From Tritrichomonas musculus (lineage: Eukaryota; Parabasalia; Tritrichomonadida; Tritrichomonadidae), in NCBI GenBank assembly GCA_039105265.1, contig JAPFFF010000012.1, forward strand, positions 2,542,001 to 2,606,000: 64,000 nucleotides of DNA, read 5' to 3'. Of this stretch, positions 58,962 through 64,000 are shown piece by piece; within the stretch, counting starts at the first letter, position 1; every line of letters starts with the position of its first letter. The position numbers and the translations under genes are program-made. A model generated the notes under the pieces. The model had not been told where the DNA came from. It did not search any database and saw only the letters and a program-made list of their open reading frames with translations.

Positions 58962-60041
58962 ATGACGAAAACAATGAAAGGCCTTGCAATGCTTGGAATT
59001 GGCAAGATTGGATGGATCACTAAGCCAATTCCTGAGTGTGGTCCACTTGATGCAATAGTCCGACCATTGGCTCTCGCACCATGCACATCAGATGTGCACA
59101 CCGTTTGGGCAGGAGCTCTTGGAGACCGTCACAATCTCATTCTTGGACATGAAGCTGTTGGTGAAGTATGGCAAGTTGGAGATCTTGTAAAAGATTTCAA
59201 GAAAGGAGACAAAGTTATCGTTCCAGCAATTACACCTGATTGGGGATCAGAAGCTGCACAAGCAGGCTTCCCAATGCATTCAAATTGTATGCTTGGAGGA
59301 TGGAAATTCTCAAATTTCAAAGATGGCGTTTTTGCTGAATATTTCCATGTTAATGAAGCTGATGCAAACCTTGCAAAGGTACCAGAGGGAATCGATCCAG
59401 TTACAGCAGTTATGCTTCCAGATATGATTACTACTGGTTTCCATGGAGCTGAACTCGCTGAAGTAAAACTTGGTGATACAGTTTGTGTAATTGGAATTGG
59501 ACCTGTTGGATTGATGTCAGTTGCTGGTGCTAATCATATGGGTGCAAGCCGTATCATTGCTGTCGGTTCAAGAAAGCACTGCTGTGATATTGCTCGTGAA
59601 TATGGTGCTACTGATATTGTCAACTATAAGAATGGTCCAATTTACAAGCAAGTATTAGATTTAACAGAAGGAAAAGGTGTTGATAGAGTAATTATTGCTG
59701 GCGGTGATTGCGATACTTTCGCTGAAGCTGTCAAAATGATTAAGGCTGGTGGTGTCATCGGATCTGTTAACTATTTGGGTGAAGGTGATAATATCCCAAT
59801 CCCAAGAGTTGATTGGGGAGTTGGAATGTCACATAAGCACATTCATGGAGGTTTAACCCCAGGTGGACGTCTAAGGATGGAAAAGCTTGCTTCTCTTATC
59901 AGATTCGGAAAACTTGATCCAACAAAACTTATCACACACAGATTCAAAGGACTTGAATCTGTTGAACAAGCCCTTCTTCTCATGAAAGATAAACCTGCTG
60001 ATTTAATCAAGCCAGTTGTTGAAATTACTTATGATGATTAA
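58962..60041 (+). CDS. NADP-dependent secondary alcohol (isopropanol) dehydrogenase
   Basis: 359 aa of the zinc-dependent medium-chain family, close to the Thermoanaerobacter, Clostridium and Entamoeba ADH1 type. Catalytic zinc ligands C41 (CTSD), H63 and E64 (GHEAVG) and D154 (LPDMITTG) are all present. Rossmann motif GIGPVGL; NADP choice is set by GSRKHC. The start could be M1 or the MKGLAML start (residue 5), which fits the bacterial proteins. It should interconvert ketones and secondary alcohols with NADPH, in the cytosol. Its bacterial-like identity pattern suggests lateral transfer in an ancestor. The 3' end has TAAATTTAATAAA, like a trichomonad polyadenylation site. Confidence 0.96.
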   Translation: MTKTMKGLAMLGIGKIGWITKPIPECGPLDAIVRPLALAPCTSDVHTVWAGALGDRHNLILGHEAVGEVWQVGDLVKDFKKGDKVIVPAITPDWGSEAAQAGFPMHSNCMLGGWKFSNFKDGVFAEYFHVNEADANLAKVPEGIDPVTAVMLPDMITTGFHGAELAEVKLGDTVCVIGIGPVGLMSVAGANHMGASRIIAVGSRKHCCDIAREYGATDIVNYKNGPIYKQVLDLTEGKGVDRVIIAGGDCDTFAEAVKMIKAGGVIGSVNYLGEGDNIPIPRVDWGVGMSHKHIHGGLTPGGRLRMEKLASLIRFGKLDPTKLITHRFKGLESVEQALLLMKDKPADLIKPVVEITYDD

Positions 60042-60316
60042 ATTTAATAAATCTTTTTTCAATTCATATACAATTTTTTTCAATGCATTTAACACAAAAA
60101 TTGAATGTGCTTTGAAAAAAATCATTTAAATTTTTTATATAAAACATTTTTTGCAAAATCCAAGCATAAAACATCATTATCAAGAAGATGATATCAGGAA
60201 TAGTAAATAACAATTTATTAAAATATCTATTCTGTTTGTAATAATAATAAAAAAAATCCACTTTAACAAACATATATAAAATAACAAAAAAAAAAGGAAG
60301 AAAGATTAGCAAGTTA

Positions 60317-63007
60317 TTAAGAAAACAAAGTCACATCGCTTTGGAATGAATCGATTTGGTTCTCAAGTGCGCCAATTCTGTCTCTTAAAAAGTTATCATC
60401 AAATGTTGCCGATGAGAAAGAAATGGAGCTCGAATTGCACAGCGAGTTGTAATTTGAATTATGGTTGCAATTGAAGTCAATTTCGCCGTCAGAGAACTGA
60501 GCTATTCTCTTTGTCTCCACGACTTCCTTCTTCAGCTCCTTTGAATTCGGCACGTAAAGGTTTATCTTCTTTATCGTTCTGTCTCTCTTGTGCATCATCA
60601 TGTTGCTCTCGGTTAGCATGTTTGTAAGTTTCTTGTTCATCTCAATGAGTCTTTGGTTCTCGCAGAAATAACGTTCATTTTCGCACTTGAGTCTTCTTAT
60701 TTTGTCCTTCAGACAGTCAACTTCGTTCATGGCCTGTGACTCGATCTTCGAAGTCTTCTTTATGAAGTGGTTCTCAACCTCTTGGATACGGTTTTCGGTT
60801 TCGGTTTGGTGAATTGACTTAAGGTGGCACAATTGGCGCTTCAGTGACTGATTTTCTTCGATTTTTTCATGTAACATGTCCTTAAGTTCATTGATTTCGT
60901 TTTTCTGACGGCCAAATTGGCTCTGAAAAGATTGTGCCTTCTCTAATTGGTTCTGCATCCTTGACGATAGGTCCCTGAAATTTTCTGTGGTCTCGGCGGT
61001 TATCCGTTTGGCTTTTTCAATTTCATCTTCAAGTTGACGGTTGATGGCGGTTAGTCTCAATATTTCTGAGTCTCTTACTCGGATCTCATTTTGAATACCG
61101 ACGGTTTTGTCGGTTTTGTCCCTGAAATCGTTATTTAAAATTCTGAGTGACTCAATCTCGGAACGTAGTTGCTTGATTTTTGATTGCAAACGACGATTTT
61201 CGTCTTCGAGGTCTTTCATTAGTTGCATGTTCAAATTATCGTCATTTTGTGAGCTTCTTAACTTATCGTTCTCTTTTGAAAGCAAAACAACTTTTTCTTT
61301 CAAATTTTTAATTATATTTTTAAGCTTTTTAGTGGAGCTTGCTTTATCTTTCGTCCTCTCTTTAAGATCTTCAATTTGTTTTTCGTATTTCTCTCGCATT
61401 TCTCTTTGGGTTTCGCCTTTTTGCTCAAGTTTCTCTAATTGATCTTGTTGTGATTTTTGCATTTTGTCATTAAGTTGCAATATTTCGGATTTGAGCTTAG
61501 ATATTTCCTCTTTCATTTTTTCGCTAGCGTCTTTGTTTATTTGGATGGTATTTTTTAAAGATGTATTTTCATTGGTAAGATTCTGATTTGCCATCTTTAA
61601 ATTTTGAATTAGATTTTTGTCTTCAATGCTCTCTTTGCTCGTTTCTTCTTTCATTTTGCCCAATTCATCTTTTAATTTGTCAATCTTTGATTGTTTCTTT
61701 TTAATCGTTTCTATATAGCCATCTACTTCGGTTCCTCTCTGGTTAAGGGCCTGACTTGACTCAAGTCTTGCTTGCTTCAATTCTTCTTTAAGGCGATTAT
61801 TTTCAAAAAGAATTTGATTATTTTGATTTTGAATAGAATTCAATTTTTCATTTAGAATATCTTCCTTCTGTTTTTGTTGATCTATTTGGTCTTGGGTTTT
61901 TGCTCTAATATCTTCAAGTTTCTGTTTTTGTTTTTCAATTTTACTTTTCATTGCTGCTACTTCAGTTGTTGCTGAAGAAATCTGCTGATTCTCTGTTTTT
62001 AGTTGAGCATTTTCGATTTGAATTTGCGAAATCTTTTTAGATAATTCATCATTTTCGGAAGATAGCTGCGATAAACGATCTTTATCATTTTGATTGTTTG
62101 TTTTTTCGATTTTTAATGAAAATAACTCATCATTTATATTTTTTAACTGTTCTTTCAATTCTTTGTTTTTTTTGCTTTTCTTTTGAATCTTTTCATCTTT
62201 TGCTTGAACTGTAGCATTCATTTCGTCTTTTAAGCTAGTTATCTCTGCTGTTAATCGTGCATTCTGACTTTCTAATGCTGCTAAACGTTCATTTTCGTTG
62301 ATTTTACTTAATGAATCTTTTGTTGCTTGTAATGTAGTCATCTCTTCAACTTTCCTCTTTAAATCGTTTACTTCTGCTTGTAATGACTCATTTTCTTTCT
62401 TTAATTTCTTAGCTTTTTCCGATTTTCTAGATTGTTTATCTTGGCTGGATTCACTGGCCATCTTCAAATTATCATTTTCTGCCTTTAATCTCATGTATTC
62501 TATTTTAGAATTTGATAGCTCTGTTTTCAATTGTTCAATTAACTTAATATTATTTTCGATTTGTAGATTTGACGAACTATTATTTTTTTCATTATTTGTG
62601 TCGATTTCCTTTTTCATTGATTTAATTTTCTTTTTTTGATTGCTCATCTTCGACATATAAACATCATTCTCTTCTTCTATTAATTGAACGTGATCAGCCA
62701 AATTAACACAGAATTCTAGTACTTCCCTAAAATTAGTGAAATTTGTATTTAAGTATTTATTAAAAAGTTGTAGCAATTTCATCCAATTTGATTTGTTTAA
62801 ATCAATCTCTTTTTCTAGTAGTTGTATCAATGTAAAAATAGTCGAATTAGGCGGAGATGCAATATGATTTTTTTTGTGAAAATCAATGAACTCTTTAATC
62901 GATTTAGTTTGCTGTTGAATTGATGTCTCTATAATAGTCATTTCGCGTTGAATTGTGTCTTCGATTTCATCTTCTTGATTAGCGATTGTCTTTGTTTTCT
63001 TCTTCAT
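60317..63007 (-). CDS. Large coiled-coil protein, 896 aa
   Basis: A short head, a globular helical segment (~35-115, with FTLIQLLEKEIDLNKSNWMK) and then nearly continuous coiled coil from ~115 to ~820. The tail is Asn/Ser-rich with a final helix (IGALENQIDSFQSD). Lys/Glu/Gln heptads are regular, with few Pro. The globular head before the coil could be a binding domain. No TM segment or known motif. A cytoskeletal or basal-body scaffold is the likely class; a myosin-like tail or golgin cannot be ruled out. Confidence 0.9.
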   Translation of the reverse strand: MKKKTKTIANQEDEIEDTIQREMTIIETSIQQQTKSIKEFIDFHKKNHIASPPNSTIFTLIQLLEKEIDLNKSNWMKLLQLFNKYLNTNFTNFREVLEFCVNLADHVQLIEEENDVYMSKMSNQKKKIKSMKKEIDTNNEKNNSSSNLQIENNIKLIEQLKTELSNSKIEYMRLKAENDNLKMASESSQDKQSRKSEKAKKLKKENESLQAEVNDLKRKVEEMTTLQATKDSLSKINENERLAALESQNARLTAEITSLKDEMNATVQAKDEKIQKKSKKNKELKEQLKNINDELFSLKIEKTNNQNDKDRLSQLSSENDELSKKISQIQIENAQLKTENQQISSATTEVAAMKSKIEKQKQKLEDIRAKTQDQIDQQKQKEDILNEKLNSIQNQNNQILFENNRLKEELKQARLESSQALNQRGTEVDGYIETIKKKQSKIDKLKDELGKMKEETSKESIEDKNLIQNLKMANQNLTNENTSLKNTIQINKDASEKMKEEISKLKSEILQLNDKMQKSQQDQLEKLEQKGETQREMREKYEKQIEDLKERTKDKASSTKKLKNIIKNLKEKVVLLSKENDKLRSSQNDDNLNMQLMKDLEDENRRLQSKIKQLRSEIESLRILNNDFRDKTDKTVGIQNEIRVRDSEILRLTAINRQLEDEIEKAKRITAETTENFRDLSSRMQNQLEKAQSFQSQFGRQKNEINELKDMLHEKIEENQSLKRQLCHLKSIHQTETENRIQEVENHFIKKTSKIESQAMNEVDCLKDKIRRLKCENERYFCENQRLIEMNKKLTNMLTESNMMMHKRDRTIKKINLYVPNSKELKKEVVETKRIAQFSDGEIDFNCNHNSNYNSLCNSSSISFSSATFDDNFLRDRIGALENQIDSFQSDVTLFS

Positions 63008-63783
63008 TAAACGAAAATAACGATATAAATCCCGCCAAAATTAAAGGTAGTCTCACTATTTTTGAAAGATTGATACTCAACATCTAGTAAGTCGATTTAT
63101 AACATTTTGATATCAAATTGTTGAATATGCTTAAAAGAATGTATAAATGATACCTAAATACAATTTTTTGCATCTTTTCGAAAAATTGAATATAATCAGC
63201 AAATTCATCAAAATTCTATATTTTCTTCTTATATTATAAATTAATAAAGCATATTTAATGATATGCTATGCTAATAATGGAAAACATCAATTTTATTTAA
63301 ATAAAAAATTGATTTTTTTAAAAAAAATTCGTACGTTAAAAGAACATTTTCAAATAAATATGCAGTTTTGATATAATTCCCTAAATATTTTGTTATTATT
63401 TCAAAATATTTAGTTCCTAAGATATTATTTTATTAAATAATACAAAATGGTAAAAATCCCAACAATCAACTTTGAGAAAAAGTTGATCCTTTTGATGAAG
63501 TATCGATTTTACATTTTACTTGGATGAAAATTAGCTTTTGGTAGTACCATAATATTTTTCTTGTATATTTTGTATTCAACATATGTGTTTTCTTTTTTTC
63601 CTATATAAGCTCTATAATATATTAAATAATAAAAAAAGATTAAATCAAATTTATAACATGATTCATGCTTGTTTACAAAAAAAGGTTAATTTACCTATTA
63701 AATGCATATGTTGTTATCTTAAAAATCAAATATTCCTTTGTATTAAATGAAAATTTTATTAGGAACAAATAATAGTCTGTTTT

Positions 63784-63828
<45 letters not shown>

Positions 63829-64000
63829 TTGGTAGTTTATTCAAGTCATACAATTTTTTATGCTCTCTATAAACGTGAATATTAACCTATTTTGAGTTTT
63901 TTATCTATAATATATTAAGTTCAAAAAGAGATATTTAAAAATATTTTATACTTTTTGAATCATTGAAATTCGTGAGATCAAAAGAGGGTCCGATTCCTTG
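63008..64000. other. AT-rich intergenic region to window end
   Basis: About 1 kb with no gene. A T-run of ~43 bases sits at 63783-63826. The last bases GGGTCCGATTCC resemble a tRNA B box, but no A box or acceptor arm precedes it. Confidence 0.55.

Noticed and set aside
63783-63826. Long T-run as a retroelement poly(A) tail
   Set aside because: No reverse transcriptase, LINE or SINE body adjoins it; similar runs occur elsewhere in the window as simple repeats.
63985-64000. GGGTCCGATTCC at the window end as a tRNA gene
   Set aside because: No A box, D arm or anticodon arm upstream in the window; only a B-box-like match.

Overview
The window reads as nuclear DNA of a trichomonad (Parabasalia), most likely a Tritrichomonas-type genome; this is inferred from gene families, not from a search. 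The evidence is strongly AT-rich intergenic DNA, nearly intronless genes, trichomonad-style surface proteins (Pmp-like beta-helix with stalk, TM and tail), an RCC1/coiled-coil/kinase gene, very long coiled-coil proteins, many small GTPase and kinase genes, a bacterial/Entamoeba-type NADP alcohol dehydrogenase, and a load of TIR transposons.

Layout. 1-11.8 kb is accessory. It holds the 5' part of a PP2A B56-like gene that needs removal of a 26-nt mini-intron, a ~100-bp MITE, and a Tc1/mariner transposase gene split in two by a 5.45-kb Polinton-like fossil with 457-bp inverted repeats. That fossil carries a nested TIR cassette, and a further 1.1-kb TA-flanked TIR element follows. 11.8-46.9 kb is gene-dense and collinear-looking. 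In order it encodes a possible papain-like protein, a kinase, two Rab/Ras-type GTPases, an ER-type Hsp70, a cytosolic carboxypeptidase, a 1584-aa coiled coil, NudC, a HELQ-type helicase, a Pro/Gln-rich protein, an LRRC56-like LRR protein, a HIRA-C-domain-like protein, a GT31-like glycosyltransferase, a C18orf63-like protein, a second glycosyltransferase, an NXT/NTF2 protein, a GT47 exostosin, a small coiled coil, and a GAF-PDE. 47.1 kb holds a tRNA-Asp(GUC). 47.5-58.9 kb is again accessory: a 408-bp TIR element, a decayed RCC1-kinase gene, two Pmp-like surface proteins (one with ACG where its paralogue has ATG), a hAT-like element with 8-bp target duplications, a MITE, hairpins and a Sel1 relic. 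58.9-63.0 kb holds the alcohol dehydrogenase and a second large coiled-coil gene.

Functional themes are cytoskeleton and flagellum (carboxypeptidase acting on tubulin tails, LRRC56, coiled coils, NudC), the secretory and surface pathway (Rabs, ER Hsp70, three glycosyltransferases, Pmp-like proteins) and nuclear functions (helicase, NXT, HIRA-like). The most novel items are the 26-nt intron, the compact TIR element whose two arms each carry the same gene leader, the ~100-bp MITE family tied to a mariner terminus, and the hAT-like element with clean target duplications. Several start codons were moved from TTG to the first ATG after inspection.
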